64,000 nucleotides of DNA, taken from contig JANWUS010000012.1 in NCBI GenBank assembly GCA_024958715.1, positions 1 through 64,000 of the forward strand, given 5' to 3'. The translations under genes were made by a program, and so were the position numbers. Each line of letters starts with the position of its first letter. Within the stretch, counting starts at the first letter, position 1. Source of the DNA: Cyanobium sp. FGCU52 (GTDB lineage Bacteria > Cyanobacteriota > Cyanobacteriia > PCC-6307 > Cyanobiaceae). Below, piece after piece: positions 19,680-29,579 of this stretch. The notes under the pieces are model-generated. The model was given only the letters and a program-made list of their open reading frames with translations, did no database searches and was not told the origin of the DNA.

Positions 19680-20309
19680 TCAGAACTCGCCGGCCACCCG
19701 CCCGGCCCGGGGCAGGCGCACCAGCACCCACTGGAGCAGGCCCACCACCCAGCCCACCAGAGCCAGATAGCCCACGAAGGCCGCCACAGGCGGACTCCAG
19801 GTGGCTCCGAAGATGAAGCCGAACACGGTGGCGACGATCCCGTGGAGTCCGGCCGGTGCCTCCAGCCAGGGGCGGCAGAGGCTGAGCTTCTCCACCCCGC
19901 CCATGCAGGCCAGGGCCGTGGTGGCCAGGGCCGCACTGAGCAGACAGAACAGCGTCACGCCCCAGCGCCAGATCCGCAGGGTGAGGGGCAGGGCGCGCCA
20001 GGGCGGCAGATCGGCCAGTTCCTCGTTCAGATCCACCCAGAACCACAGTGCCGCCACGATCAGCAGCGGCGCCAGCACCAGCAGCAGATAGCCGGTGGGG
20101 CGGCGGTTGGTTAGCAGCAGCAGGGCGATCAGCAGCAGGCTGGAGACCTTCCAGTAGATCCCCAGCAGGCGCAGCATCGCTCCCTGCTTCTGGAGGGTAA
20201 CCCACACCAGCAGCACCAGCGGCACGCCCACGGCGAAGAGCAGGCCGAGGCGAACGTCGAGCCAGACCGCGGATCGGTAGAGCAGGGGGCTGGAAAACGG
20301 ATCCGGCAC
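19680..20309 (-). CDS. DUF3177 membrane protein
   Basis: 209-residue polytopic membrane protein. N-terminal YRSAVWLDVRLGLLFAVGVPLVLLVW, IYWKVSSLLLIALLLL, a charged loop DLNEELADLPPW and four to five further hydrophobic segments match the cyanobacterial DUF3177 family, function unknown. The start is GTG 20309. It heads a three-gene minus-strand run and is divergent from the FIST gene. Confidence 0.8.
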   Translation of the reverse strand: MPDPFSSPLLYRSAVWLDVRLGLLFAVGVPLVLLVWVTLQKQGAMLRLLGIYWKVSSLLLIALLLLTNRRPTGYLLLVLAPLLIVAALWFWVDLNEELADLPPWRALPLTLRIWRWGVTLFCLLSAALATTALACMGGVEKLSLCRPWLEAPAGLHGIVATVFGFIFGATWSPPVAAFVGYLALVGWVVGLLQWVLVRLPRAGRVAGEF

Positions 20310-20368
20310 GGACGCTCGGTACGGGAAGGCGCCATTATCCGTGCGCCCCCGGGGCCTAGGGTCCGCCC

Positions 20369-21655
20369 ATGGCTGGCTTCCCCTCCTTCCCCTGGCTTCC
20401 CCGCCGCGGACGGCCCGCCGCGGACGGGGCCTGGTGTCGCACGGCGCTGGTGCGCGAGGCCTCGCTGCAGGCGGCGGTGGACGCAGTCGTGCAGCAGCTG
20501 GGCAGTGGAGGCTCGGCCGATTTCGCCCTGGTGTTCGCCTCCAGCAGCTACGCCAGCGACCTGCCGCGCCTGCTGCCGCTGCTGCAGGCGCGGCTCAAGG
20601 CCGATCACTGGCTGGGCTGTGTCGGCGGGGGCGTTGTGGGCACCGATCCCGGGGGCGATCCCCATGAACTCGAGGGCGAACCGGCGCTGACGGTGACCCT
20701 GCTGCACCTGCCGGGGGCCCACCTGCATCCCTTCGCCCTCGACGCCGACAAGCTGCCGGACCTGGACGGACCGGCCGAACCCTGGCGGGAGCTGCTGGGA
20801 GCGCCACCGGAAGCCGGGCAGTCGCTGCTGCTGCTGATCGATCCCGGCTGCGGCAGCATCCAGGATCTGATCAGCGGCCTCGACTACGCCTACCCCGAGG
20901 CTCCGAAGGTGGGCGGGATCGCCGGCCAGCACAGCGCCGCCCACGGCTCCCTGCTTTACGGCAACGCGGTGCGGGGGGGCGCGGTGGGCTGCCTGATCGG
21001 CGGCGCCTGGCGTCTGGATCCGGTGGTCGCCCAGGGGTGCCGGCCGATCGGCCCGGTGTTCGAGGTGGAGCAGGCTCAGCGCAACGTGGTGCTGCAGGTG
21101 AGCCGCGGCAGCAGGCGCAACAGCCCGGTGGAGGCCCTCCAAGCGATTCTCACCGACCTGACGCCGGCGGAGCGGGAGCAGGTGAAGAACTCCCTGTTCC
21201 TGGGGGTGGGTCGCAGCGAATTCAGCCTCGCCGGCAGCGAGGATCCGCCCGCTTTCCTGGTGCGCAACCTGATCGGGGTGGACCCGCGCAACGGGGCCGT
21301 GGCCGTGGGGGAACGGATGCGGGTGGGACAGAAGGTGCAGTTCCAGCTGCGCGATGCCGATGCCTCCCGCGAGGAGTCGCGCCAGCTGCTCCGGCGACAG
21401 GCCCTGCGCAGGGCCGAGCCCCTCACCGCCCTGCTGTTCGCCTGCCTGGGCCGCGGCGAGAGCCTCTACGGCGAACCCGACGGCGATGTGAGCCTGTGCC
21501 GCGAGGCCTTCGCCACCGTGCCGATTGCGGGGGTGTTCTGCAACGGCGAGATCGGACCGGTGGGCAGCCCCACCACCCACCTGCACGGCTACACCGCCAG
21601 CTGGGGCTTCCTGGTGCCCGCCTCCCAGGACGACGAGGCACGCGGTTCCCGCTGA
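20369..21655 (+). CDS. FIST-domain sensory protein
   Basis: 428 residues with FIST-N (about 25-230; [33 protein letters not shown]) and FIST-C (about 235-415; [23 protein letters not shown]) domains, thought to sense small ligands in signal pathways. [13 protein letters not shown] and [14 protein letters not shown] are typical. No output domain is fused, so it may act with a separate kinase; none is adjacent. ATG 20369, immediately before trmB. Confidence 0.9.
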   Translation: MAGFPSFPWLPRRGRPAADGAWCRTALVREASLQAAVDAVVQQLGSGGSADFALVFASSSYASDLPRLLPLLQARLKADHWLGCVGGGVVGTDPGGDPHELEGEPALTVTLLHLPGAHLHPFALDADKLPDLDGPAEPWRELLGAPPEAGQSLLLLIDPGCGSIQDLISGLDYAYPEAPKVGGIAGQHSAAHGSLLYGNAVRGGAVGCLIGGAWRLDPVVAQGCRPIGPVFEVEQAQRNVVLQVSRGSRRNSPVEALQAILTDLTPAEREQVKNSLFLGVGRSEFSLAGSEDPPAFLVRNLIGVDPRNGAVAVGERMRVGQKVQFQLRDADASREESRQLLRRQALRRAEPLTALLFACLGRGESLYGEPDGDVSLCREAFATVPIAGVFCNGEIGPVGSPTTHLHGYTASWGFLVPASQDDEARGSR

Positions 21656-21656
21656 G

Positions 21657-22403
21657 ATGGTGCGTCAGCACGTCAATCCGCTGAGCCTCTTCTACCGGCA
21701 GCCGCGGCCCCTGCCGCCGTTGGTGGAGCTGTTCGACGATCCCGCGCTGCCGCTGCACCTCGACATCGGCTGCGCCCGGGGCCGGTTCCTGCTGGCCCTC
21801 GCCCCGCAGGAGCCGCAGCGCAATCACCTGGGCCTGGAGATCCGCCGGCCGCTGGTGGAGCTGGCCGAGGCCGACCGGATCGCGGCCGGCCTGGGCAACC
21901 TGCGCTTCCTGTTCCGCAATGCCAACGTCAGCCTCGACGACTGGCTGCGCTCCCTGCCCGAAGGCCGGCTGGCGCTGGTGACGGTTCAGTTCCCCGATCC
22001 CTGGTTCAAGAAGAAGCATCACAAGCGCCGGGTTCTGCAGCCGGGCCTGCTGGCCGCCCTGGCCACCGCCCTGGCTCCCGGCCGGGAGCTGTTCGTGCAG
22101 AGCGACGTGCCGGCGGTGATCGAGCCGATGGTGGCCCTGATCGAGGCCAGCGGCTGCTTCACCCGCCCGCCGGCCGACGCCCGCCCCTGGCGGGCCGACA
22201 ATCCCCTGCCCCTGCCGACCGAGCGGGAGCGGCACGTGCTGGCCCAGGGTCTGCCCGTGTACCGGGTGCTGTTCCGTCGCAACACCGCGCCGGTTCCCGC
22301 AGTGGCGGATCTGGAGGCGGCGGCCCGGGCCGCCGATAATCCGGGCGACGGCGCCGATCCGGCCGCCGCGGCTGTCTCCCCCACGCCTTCGCCCACACCC
22401 TGA
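21657..22403 (+). CDS. trmB: tRNA (guanine-N7-)-methyltransferase
   Basis: Methylates G46 of tRNAs with SAM. SAM-binding [28 protein letters not shown] and the family hallmark [15 protein letters not shown] are intact. 248 residues from ATG 21657, one base after the FIST stop. The C-terminal 30 residues are an Ala/Asp/Pro-rich extension. Stop and the ictB start overlap as TGATG, indicating coupled translation. Confidence 0.95.
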   Translation: MVRQHVNPLSLFYRQPRPLPPLVELFDDPALPLHLDIGCARGRFLLALAPQEPQRNHLGLEIRRPLVELAEADRIAAGLGNLRFLFRNANVSLDDWLRSLPEGRLALVTVQFPDPWFKKKHHKRRVLQPGLLAALATALAPGRELFVQSDVPAVIEPMVALIEASGCFTRPPADARPWRADNPLPLPTERERHVLAQGLPVYRVLFRRNTAPVPAVADLEAAARAADNPGDGADPAAAAVSPTPSPTP

Positions 22404-23734
22404 TGGTGCCCGCCCCCAGCCCGCCCGTTCCCCTGCTCCTGCGCTGGCAGGGGCTGCTGGCCGCTGGGCCCGCGGGGGTTCTGGGACGTCATCTGCCCCT
22501 GATCGCGGGCTGGGTGCTCTGTGCCCTGCTGGCAGGCCTCCCCCTGGTGACCCGCGGCGGTCTCAGCCTGCTGATCGCCGCCAGCGGGCTTCTGTGGGTG
22601 GTGTGGGCCCTGCGCACCCCGCCGGGCCGGATCGGCACCATCAACGGCTGGCTGCTGGTGGTGCTGGGGGTGGCGGTGCTGGCCTCGGGCTTCTCGCCGG
22701 TGCCGATGGCGGCGTTCAAGGGCCTGCTGAAGCTGGTGAGCTATCTGGGCGTGTACGCCCTGATGCGCCAGCTGCTGGCGACCTCCCCACTCTGGTGGGA
22801 CCGGCTGGTGGCGGCCCTGATGGCCGGGGAACTGCTGACCGCCGTGATCGGCATCCGCCAGCTGTACGAAGACACCAACGCCCTGGCCCGCTGGTCGGAT
22901 GCCAACTCGGTGGCCCGGGGCACGGTGCGCATCTACAGCACGCTCGAGAACCCCAACCTGCTGGGCGGCTTCCTGCTGCCGGTGCTCCCCATCGCCCTGG
23001 TCGCCGTCGTGCGCTGGCGCCATCCGGCACGCCGTCTGTTCGCCCTGGCCTGCCTGGTGCTGGGACTGATCGCCCTGGTGCTCACCTACAGCCGGGGGGC
23101 CTGGATGGGGATGGTGGCCTCTCTGGCCGTTCTGGCGCTGCTGCTGGTCCTGCGGGCCACCCGCTCCTGGCCGCCCCTTTGGCGGAGGCTGCTGCCCCTG
23201 GGCCTGCTGCTGGGGGGAGCGCTGGTGCTGACGATCCTCGTGACCCAGGTGGAAGCGCTGCAGGTGAGGGTGCTGAGCCTGCTGGCGGGCCGCGAGGACA
23301 GCTCGAACAACTTCCGCATGAACGTGTGGACCTCGGCGCTGGAGATGGTCCAGGACCGCCCCTGGCTGGGGATCGGGCCCGGGAACACCGCCTTCAACCT
23401 GATCTACCCGCTGTATCAGCAGCCCAAGTTCAATGCCCTGAGCACCTATTCCATCCCGCTGGAGTGGCTCGTGGAGGCCGGCGTGCCGGGCCTGATCGCC
23501 GGCGTGGGCCTGTTCCTGGCCTCGGTGCGCTCCGGGCTGGCCCGGCGCCTGGGCGACGGGCCCCTGGTGCTGCCGGGGCTGGCGTCGGTGGCCGCCTTCG
23601 TGGGCCTGGCGATCCAGGGCCTGACGGACACGATCTTCTTCCGGCCTGAGGTGCAGCTGGTGGGCTTCCTGTGCCTGGCCACCCTGGCGGCGGGCGCCAA
23701 CCCCACCCCGGCGGAAGCGCGCCGCGATGCCTGA
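22403..23734 (+). CDS. ictB: IctB-family polytopic membrane protein (O-antigen ligase fold)
   Basis: 443 residues, about ten membrane segments. The large periplasmic loop with NFRMNVWTSALEMVQDRPWLGIGPGN is the Wzy/WaaL (O-antigen ligase) signature; IYSTLENPNLLGGFLLP and TYSRGAWMG are IctB-like. IctB was named for inorganic carbon uptake, but its transport role is disputed and a ligase activity is equally consistent with the fold. The start overlaps the trmB stop, and the end overlaps the next gene by 8 bp. Confidence 0.88.
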   Translation: MVPAPSPPVPLLLRWQGLLAAGPAGVLGRHLPLIAGWVLCALLAGLPLVTRGGLSLLIAASGLLWVVWALRTPPGRIGTINGWLLVVLGVAVLASGFSPVPMAAFKGLLKLVSYLGVYALMRQLLATSPLWWDRLVAALMAGELLTAVIGIRQLYEDTNALARWSDANSVARGTVRIYSTLENPNLLGGFLLPVLPIALVAVVRWRHPARRLFALACLVLGLIALVLTYSRGAWMGMVASLAVLALLLVLRATRSWPPLWRRLLPLGLLLGGALVLTILVTQVEALQVRVLSLLAGREDSSNNFRMNVWTSALEMVQDRPWLGIGPGNTAFNLIYPLYQQPKFNALSTYSIPLEWLVEAGVPGLIAGVGLFLASVRSGLARRLGDGPLVLPGLASVAAFVGLAIQGLTDTIFFRPEVQLVGFLCLATLAAGANPTPAEARRDA

Positions 23735-24701
23735 GGGGCTGATCGCGGGCTTCGATGCCGGCCAGACCCACACCACCTGCCGACTGGCGACAGCGGCCGG
23801 CGGCCTGGTGCTGGCGGAGGGGGAAGGCCCGGGGGTCTGCCATCTCGCGGCTCCGGGGGGCGAGGAGCGCTTCCAGGACGCTCTGCAAGGCGCCCTGGCC
23901 GCTGCCCGGGGCAGGCTGACGGAATGCCCCGCCAGCCTGCCCCTGGTGGCGGCGGCGGTGGGGGCCAGCGGCATCGAGCAGGGTTCGGCGGTTCAGGAGC
24001 GGGGCCAGTCCCTGGCGGCCCGTTGCCTCGGCCTGGCGTCAGGGCGCACCGCGGTGACCGGGGACGAGCGCACCGCCCTGCGGGGCGCCTTCCCGGACGG
24101 CCCGGGGATCGTGGTGATCAGCGGCACCGGCACGATCGCCGTGGGGCGGGACGGAAGGGGCCGGGAGCACCGCTGCGGCGGCTGGGGCTGGCTGCTCGAT
24201 GGCGCGGGGGCGGCGATGGACATCGGCCGGGACGGCCTGGCCCTGAGCCTGCGCATGGCCGACGGGCGGCGGCCGGACACCCCCCTGCGGGCCGCCCTCT
24301 GGGACGCCCTTGGGCTCGATCCCGCTGATCCGGGCGCACCGCAGCGGATCAAGGCGCAGGTGGTGAGCCCGCAGTTCGGCCCCGCCGGGTTCGCGCGGCT
24401 GGCCCCGGTGGTGCACCGTGAGGCGCAGGCGGGTGACCCGGAGGCGGAGGCGATCCTGATGCGCTCGGCCCTGGCCCTGGCGGAGATGGTGGCGGGGGTG
24501 GCGGCGGCCCTTCACCTGGACGCACCGGCGGTGTGCGGGATGGGCGGAGCCCTGGAGAACCTCGAAGGGTTGCGGATTCGGTTCGCCCGGAATCTGGCCG
24601 GGCTTGTGCCCCAGGCCAGGCTGGTGGTGGCCAGGGGCGATGCCTGTGCCGGCGCCCTTGCCCTGGCGGTGGAGCTGGCGGAGGCTGCCTCGGCGGGCTG
24701 A
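23727..24701 (+). CDS. BadF/BadG/BcrA/BcrD-type ATPase (sugar kinase-like)
   Basis: ASKHA-fold protein of 324 residues: phosphate-1 loop GFDAGQTHTTCRLA, phosphate-2 ISGTGTIAVGRDG, CGGWGWLLDGAGAAMDIGRDGL and the adenosine motif CGMGGALENL. This family includes N-acetylglucosamine kinases; the convergent neighbour is glmM, so amino-sugar recycling is a reasonable inference only. The start overlaps the ictB end. Confidence 0.88.
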   Translation: MPEGLIAGFDAGQTHTTCRLATAAGGLVLAEGEGPGVCHLAAPGGEERFQDALQGALAAARGRLTECPASLPLVAAAVGASGIEQGSAVQERGQSLAARCLGLASGRTAVTGDERTALRGAFPDGPGIVVISGTGTIAVGRDGRGREHRCGGWGWLLDGAGAAMDIGRDGLALSLRMADGRRPDTPLRAALWDALGLDPADPGAPQRIKAQVVSPQFGPAGFARLAPVVHREAQAGDPEAEAILMRSALALAEMVAGVAAALHLDAPAVCGMGGALENLEGLRIRFARNLAGLVPQARLVVARGDACAGALALAVELAEAASAG

Positions 24702-24707
24702 GCCGGC

Positions 24708-26123
24708 TCAGCCGGCATTGAGGTGGTGATCGGCGGAGGCCGCCAGCTGGCCGGCCCAGTGCTCCACCTGCTCCATTTCGGCGGCCTCCACCATCACCCG
24801 CAGCAGCGGTTCGGTGCCGCTGGCGCGCACCAGCACCCGGCCCCGGCCCTCCATCGCGGCCTCAGCCCGCTCCACCTCCAACCGCAGGGGGTCGCAGGAC
24901 TGCCAGCCGATGCGCCGCTCCCGGTCGGGCACCGTGATGTTCACCAGCTTCTGGGGCCAGGGGGTGAAACTGGTGTCCATCCAGTCGGCGAGGCTGCCGC
25001 CGCCACCGTGGATCAGGGTGGCCACCTGCAGGGCGGTCAGCAGGCCATCGCCGCTCATGCCGTGCCGCGCGGAGAGGATGTGCCCCGACTGCTCCCCGCC
25101 CAGGGCCGCACCCATCGCCTCCATCGCCGCATGGACGTACTGGTCGCCCACGGGGGTGCGCTCGAGCACGCCCCCTCGCTCCTGCCAGGCCCGCTCGAAG
25201 CCGAGGTTGGACATGACCGTGGCCACGATCCGCTGGTCGGGCAGCTGGCCCGCATCCCGCAGGGCCGACCCCCAGAGAAAGAGGATCTGGTCGCCGTCGA
25301 CGATGCGGCCGCGGCCGTCGACGGCCAGCATCCGATCCGCGTCGCCGTCGAACGCGAAGCCCATCGCCGCCCCCTGGTCCAGCACTGCATGGCGCAGGGG
25401 CTCGAGATGGGTGCTGCCACAGCCCTGGTTGATGCGGGCACCGTCGGGCTCCCCGTGCAGCACCGTCACCCGGGCCCCCAGGCGCCGGAACACCTCCTCG
25501 CCGCAGGCGGTGGCGGAACCGTGGCAGAGGTCGAGCACGATCGGGCAGCCCTCCAGGCGGGCGCCCCCCACGCTCTCCACCAGGCCATCGGCGTAGGCCG
25601 CCACCAGGTCGGGACGGAGGTGGGCGGTGCCACCACCGTGGAAGCCCTTCTCAGCGCCCTCCGGCCCCTCCGGCGACGAGCCTGCCGTGCCGCGCAGGCC
25701 GGCCTCGATCGCCTCCTGCTGGCGGCGGCCGAGCTTGGCGCCGCAGGCTCCGAACACCTTGATGCCGTTGTCGTGGGGAGGGTTGTGGCTGGCCGACACC
25801 ATCAGGCCGCCGGCGGCACCGAGGCGACGGATGGTTCCGGGCACGGCGGGGGTGGGGCACAGCCCCAGCTGCCAGACCTCCCGTCCGGCCGCGGTGAGCC
25901 CGGCGGTCAGCGCCGCCACCAGCATCGGGCCGCTGGAGCGGGAGTCGGTGCCGATCAGCACCGGGCCGCCCTGGGGAAGCACCCGGCCGCACCAGTAGCC
26001 CACCTGCAGGGCCAGGGCCGGGGTGATGGTGGTCCCGACCCGGCCGCGGATGCCATCGGTGCCGAAGCGGGCGCCGGCCGAACCCAGGGGTGCTCCGAGG
26101 GGGGGGGGAACCGGCTGCGGCAT
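24708..26123 (-). CDS. glmM: Phosphoglucosamine mutase
   Basis: Interconverts glucosamine-6-P and glucosamine-1-P for UDP-GlcNAc and peptidoglycan. FGTDGIRGRVG, phosphoserine loop SASHNPPHDNG (Ser112), metal loop AFDGDADRM and phosphate-binding RASGTEPLLRVM are in order. 471 residues from ATG 26123. It is convergent with the BadF-type ATPase gene. Confidence 0.93.
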   Translation of the reverse strand: MPQPVPPPLGAPLGSAGARFGTDGIRGRVGTTITPALALQVGYWCGRVLPQGGPVLIGTDSRSSGPMLVAALTAGLTAAGREVWQLGLCPTPAVPGTIRRLGAAGGLMVSASHNPPHDNGIKVFGACGAKLGRRQQEAIEAGLRGTAGSSPEGPEGAEKGFHGGGTAHLRPDLVAAYADGLVESVGGARLEGCPIVLDLCHGSATACGEEVFRRLGARVTVLHGEPDGARINQGCGSTHLEPLRHAVLDQGAAMGFAFDGDADRMLAVDGRGRIVDGDQILFLWGSALRDAGQLPDQRIVATVMSNLGFERAWQERGGVLERTPVGDQYVHAAMEAMGAALGGEQSGHILSARHGMSGDGLLTALQVATLIHGGGGSLADWMDTSFTPWPQKLVNITVPDRERRIGWQSCDPLRLEVERAEAAMEGRGRVLVRASGTEPLLRVMVEAAEMEQVEHWAGQLAASADHHLNAG

Positions 26124-26192
26124 GCCGTGGGCGCGAGAAGGGGTCAGGCTACGCGGGCCGGCGGGAGCCCCCCGGCGCAGCCATCCTCTGCC

Positions 26193-26432
26193 TCAGCGCC
26201 AGCGGTGGGGACGCCACAGCCAGCGGAGCAGTGCGGCGACGCTGAGCAGCAGCAGCAGGCCCACCAGCCAGCCGGGGAGCCAGAGGAACGGGGGCCAGGG
26301 CCGCAGCACCACCGCCAGGCCGGCCAGCGCCGCCAGGGTGAGGGCCCGCCGCCGCTGTCCGGCGCCGGGCAGGTCGCGCAGCAGCGGCGGCAGCCAGGTG
26401 AGCTGCAGCGAGGGCAGACGGGGCAGGCGCAC
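26193..26432 (-). CDS. Small hypothetical membrane protein
   Basis: About 79 residues from GTG 26432: a basic N-terminus (VRLPRLPSLQLTWLPPLL) and two hydrophobic segments (ALTLAALAGLAVVL and FLWLPGWLVGLLLLLSVAAL) ending in RWLWRPHRWR. No family recognised. The frame is open further upstream without a convincing start. It is divergent from the lytic transglycosylase gene, whose start is about 50 bp away. Confidence 0.45.
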   Translation of the reverse strand: MRLPRLPSLQLTWLPPLLRDLPGAGQRRRALTLAALAGLAVVLRPWPPFLWLPGWLVGLLLLLSVAALLRWLWRPHRWR

Positions 26433-26483
26433 CGGGCTGGGGCGGAACGCTGTCCAGAATGCCGGGCGACATGCATCTCCGCC

Positions 26484-28526
26484 TTGGCCCGTCTGCCGAT
26501 CCTGCTGGCCGTGTCCTGCCTGGGCACGGGGGCGGCGCTCCTGCTGGGCAGGGCCATGCTGCAGGCGCGTCCTGCCCTCACCCCCGCCACCCCGTCCTCC
26601 AACCTGGAGAGGGTGCAGCGCTGGGACCCCGATCCCGGCCGCCGCCGGGAAGCGGCCCTGCTGCTCCACGGCAGCGGCGACGGCAACCGTCAGGCCCGTC
26701 GGGCCCTGCTGCGGGGACAGGGCTGGGGGCCGGATCCCCTGGCGGCGGTGGTGCTGAAGCTCGACGCCCTCGATGCCCAGGCCCTGGATCGGCCGGTCCA
26801 GGCCGAAGGCCTGTGGCGCAGCCTGCTGCGCCGGTTCCCCGCGTCGCCCGCCAGTGCCGACGCCCTGTATGCCCTCGGACGGAGTGAGCCACCCCTGCGC
26901 CGGCAGCTTCTGGAACGCTGGCCGGCCCATCCCGCCGCCCTGGCGGGAGCCGTGGAGGCTGGTCCGGATCCCGCCCTGCGCCTGAAGGGAGCGGTGCATC
27001 TGGCCCGCTGGGGAGCCCGCTGGCCCGGAGCCGAGGCCCTGCTGCGCGAGGCCTGCGCCAGTGCCGGCAGCTCTGCCTCTGGCAGCAGCCGGGTGGCCGC
27101 TCCGGATCCGGCCCAGCGGGGCGTGCTGGCCGGTGGGCTGGCGGAACTGGGGGATGGACGGGCTGCCCTGGCCTGTCTCACGCCCGCCGGTGCCACCACC
27201 CCGGACACCTCCGCCCTCGGGCCAGCGGAGAGGCTTGCCCTGGCCCGCAGCCTGCTCAAGGGGGAGGACGCCCAGGCGCGGCAGGGCGAAGCCCTGCTGG
27301 TGGAGGTGGTGCGCCGCGCTCCATCCTCCCCGCAGGCCGAGGAGGCGGTGCGCCTGCTGGCCCAGCAGGAGGGGAAACCGGCCGTGGCCGCGCTGGCGGC
27401 TCTGCCGCCGAGCTGGCGGGACCGGGCGCCGGTGCAGGCCCGTCTGGCGCTGGAGAGCGGCGATGGCCGGCAGGTCGCCGACGTGCTCCAGCGCTGGCCC
27501 GATGACCCTGCCTCCTGGGACCTGCAGTGGGAGCTGGCCAGGCGGCTGCTGCTTGCCGGGCGCTGGCAGGACGCCGAACAGGTGCTGACCCGGCTGGATG
27601 CCGATCGCCTCTCACCCGCCCTGGCCGCCCGACAGCGGTTCTGGCTGGGGTACGTCCAGCAGCAGCTGGGACAGGATGAGCAGGCCACCGCCACCTGGCG
27701 GGAGCTGCGGCTGCATCATCCCGGCGGCTACTACGGCTGGCGCGCGGCCGTGCAGCTCGGCGAAGGGGATCTGGCGCTCGATTCCGGATCTGGCGATCCG
27801 AAGCACGGCGATGCCTGGGAACCTCTGGCGAGTGGCGACCCGGAGCTCGACCGGCTGTGGCGCCTCGGCCAGAGCACCGAGGCCTGGGAGGCCTGGCGGC
27901 ATCAACGCGGCAGTCAGCCGCCCCGGGCCAGCCGCGAGCTGCTGGTGGAAGGGCGGCTGCGACAGGGGGTGGGCGACGACTGGACGGGCCTGGGCCAGCT
28001 GGAGCAGGCCGCCCTGCGGCTCCCCCCCGACCAGTGCGCCCTGCTGCCCCAGCTGGAGCGCAGCCTCCACCCCCACCGCTTCCTCGACGCCTTCGGGCCG
28101 GTGGCCCGCGCCCAGGGCCTGCCGCTCCCCCTGCTGCTGGGGGTGGCCAAGCAGGAATCGCGCTTCACCCCCACCGTCCACTCCGGCGCCGGTGCCGTGG
28201 GACTGCTGCAGCTGATGCCGGACACCGCCGCCGAACTGGCGGGCGGGAAGCTGAGTGAAGCCGAACTTGAGGCCCCGGAGCGCAACGCCGCCCTCGGCGG
28301 TCGCTATCTGCGGAGATTGCTCGACCAGTGGAAGGGCAATCCCCTGCCGGCGGTGGCCAGCTACAACGCCGGTCCTGGAGCGGTCCAGGAGTGGGTGAAT
28401 CCTCAGCTGACCACGGCGCCGGAGCTGTGGGTGGAGGCGATCCCCTTCCCGGAGACCCGGCTGTACGTGAAGAAGGTGCTGGGCAACGCCTGGAGCTATC
28501 AGGAGGGCCGCCCGCCCGCCTGCTGA
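26484..28526 (+). CDS. Soluble lytic murein transglycosylase
   Basis: Cleaves peptidoglycan glycan strands in the periplasm. N-terminal hydrophobic export segment (LPILLAVSCLGTGAALLLG), a long helical/TPR-like superhelix (residues about 60-510), then the C-terminal SLT domain with catalytic glutamate in AKQESRFTPTVHSGAGAVGLL, QLMPDTA and VASYNAGPGAV. About 680 residues, close to Slt70. The best start is TTG 26484 just before the signal; no ATG or GTG fits the N-terminus better. The frame extends far upstream across glmM antisense, which is not part of the gene. Confidence 0.9.
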   Translation: MARLPILLAVSCLGTGAALLLGRAMLQARPALTPATPSSNLERVQRWDPDPGRRREAALLLHGSGDGNRQARRALLRGQGWGPDPLAAVVLKLDALDAQALDRPVQAEGLWRSLLRRFPASPASADALYALGRSEPPLRRQLLERWPAHPAALAGAVEAGPDPALRLKGAVHLARWGARWPGAEALLREACASAGSSASGSSRVAAPDPAQRGVLAGGLAELGDGRAALACLTPAGATTPDTSALGPAERLALARSLLKGEDAQARQGEALLVEVVRRAPSSPQAEEAVRLLAQQEGKPAVAALAALPPSWRDRAPVQARLALESGDGRQVADVLQRWPDDPASWDLQWELARRLLLAGRWQDAEQVLTRLDADRLSPALAARQRFWLGYVQQQLGQDEQATATWRELRLHHPGGYYGWRAAVQLGEGDLALDSGSGDPKHGDAWEPLASGDPELDRLWRLGQSTEAWEAWRHQRGSQPPRASRELLVEGRLRQGVGDDWTGLGQLEQAALRLPPDQCALLPQLERSLHPHRFLDAFGPVARAQGLPLPLLLGVAKQESRFTPTVHSGAGAVGLLQLMPDTAAELAGGKLSEAELEAPERNAALGGRYLRRLLDQWKGNPLPAVASYNAGPGAVQEWVNPQLTTAPELWVEAIPFPETRLYVKKVLGNAWSYQEGRPPAC

Positions 28527-28532
28527 GGCGTC

Positions 28533-29039
28533 CTAACCCCCGTGACCGAAGGGCGTGAGCTGGAAGCTGGTGCTGAGCAGACGCCCCAGGCTCAGGCCCC
28601 CCAGCACCACCACCGAGAGCACCACGGTCATCAGCAGCGGGGGTGGAACGACGCGGATGCGCACCAGATCGAGCCGGGCCAGCATCACCGCCGATCCCAG
28701 GACAAGCACGCTGGCCAGCACCGCCAGATGGAGCAGATAGAGCCCGCCGATGGTGACCATCAGCAGGGTGAGCACGAGGCTGAGCACCCGGCTGGCCGAC
28801 ATCATCGAGGAGAGCTGGTGCAGCAGCTCCAGGGGCATGGTGCAGACGGCCACCACCACCAGGGCCTGGAGGCATTCGATCGACCAGATCACCTCGGAGT
28901 AGCCCCCCATCGGGCCTGGGGTCTGCTGCAGGGAGTGCGCCCAGTGCAGCCCCTGATAGGTACTCACGACCACCAGGAGCAGCAGCATCGGCGCCTGGAG
29001 AGGCACCAGCATGATCCGCAGGAAGGAGCGCATCGGCAT
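28533..29039 (-). CDS. Conserved polytopic membrane protein
   Basis: 168 residues with four to five hydrophobic segments (IMLVPLQAPMLLLLVVVSTYQG, ECLQALVVVAVCTMP, VLSLVLTLLMVTIGGLYLLHLAVLASVLVLG, LLMTVVLSVVVLGGLSLG). Not recognised. ATG 29039 sits one base after the stop of the NIL/ferredoxin gene, so the two are almost surely co-translated; a role tied to that iron-sulfur protein is inference. Confidence 0.7.
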   Translation of the reverse strand: MPMRSFLRIMLVPLQAPMLLLLVVVSTYQGLHWAHSLQQTPGPMGGYSEVIWSIECLQALVVVAVCTMPLELLHQLSSMMSASRVLSLVLTLLMVTIGGLYLLHLAVLASVLVLGSAVMLARLDLVRIRVVPPPLLMTVVLSVVVLGGLSLGRLLSTSFQLTPFGHGG

Positions 29040-29040
29040 C

Positions 29041-29454
29041 TCAGGCGGGATCCAGCACCAGGGAGATCGCCTCCAGCGGGCAGCTGGGGATGCACTGCTC
29101 GCAGACCAGGCACCGGGGTGCCTCGAAGTGGAGCCGGGCGGTGTGCGGATCGAAGCGGAGGGCACCGCTCGGGCAGACGCTCGAGCAGATGCCGCAGTCG
29201 ATGCAGCGATCGGGATCGATGCCGATCTCGCCGGGCGTGCGGCGCAGAGCGAGACCCTGACGCTCCAGCCACAACTCGGCCGCATCGAGCTCGTCGATGT
29301 CGCCCGAGAGTTCCACCACCATGGTGCCGCTCTGGTTCGGAGCGATCTGCGCGCGCAGGATCTTGGCGGCGATGTCGAAGTCCACGGCCAGCCTGTAGGT
29401 GATCGGCTGGTGCACCGCCTCGCGGGGGAAGTGGAGGGTGAGGCGGCGTTTCAC
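29041..29454 (-). CDS. NIL domain plus 2x[4Fe-4S] ferredoxin protein
   Basis: 137 residues from GTG 29454. An N-terminal NIL domain (about 1-75; VKRRLTLHFP, PITYRLAVDFDIAAKILRAQI, GTMVVELSGD) usually binds methionine-like ligands or regulates. It is followed by two CxxCxxCxxxCP clusters: CIDCGICSSVCP and CLVCEQCIPSC. This NIL-Fe/S fusion is common in cyanobacteria, function unsettled (electron transfer or sulfur metabolism). Operon with the membrane gene downstream; divergent from the TxlA-like thioredoxin, which hints at a redox link. Confidence 0.88.
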   Translation of the reverse strand: MKRRLTLHFPREAVHQPITYRLAVDFDIAAKILRAQIAPNQSGTMVVELSGDIDELDAAELWLERQGLALRRTPGEIGIDPDRCIDCGICSSVCPSGALRFDPHTARLHFEAPRCLVCEQCIPSCPLEAISLVLDPA

Positions 29455-29579
29455 GGCCCCAGGGCAGTGATGGGAACCTAGCAAGGGCGCTCGGGGTCGC
29501 CCCGTGGCGACGGCGACCGGAACCGCGACCGGCCAGGGGCGGCTGCCAGAGTGCGGCGAGCGTCGCGCCCCTGCCGCCG

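Noticed and set aside
22019-23974. 651-codon minus-strand frame, Gln/His/Gly-rich
   Set aside because: Antisense to trmB, ictB and the BadF-type gene. Repetitive look comes from the GC-rich codons of membrane segments.
24723-26483. Long plus-strand frame continuous with the lytic transglycosylase
   Set aside because: This part is antisense to glmM and the small membrane gene. Family similarity begins only near 26484.
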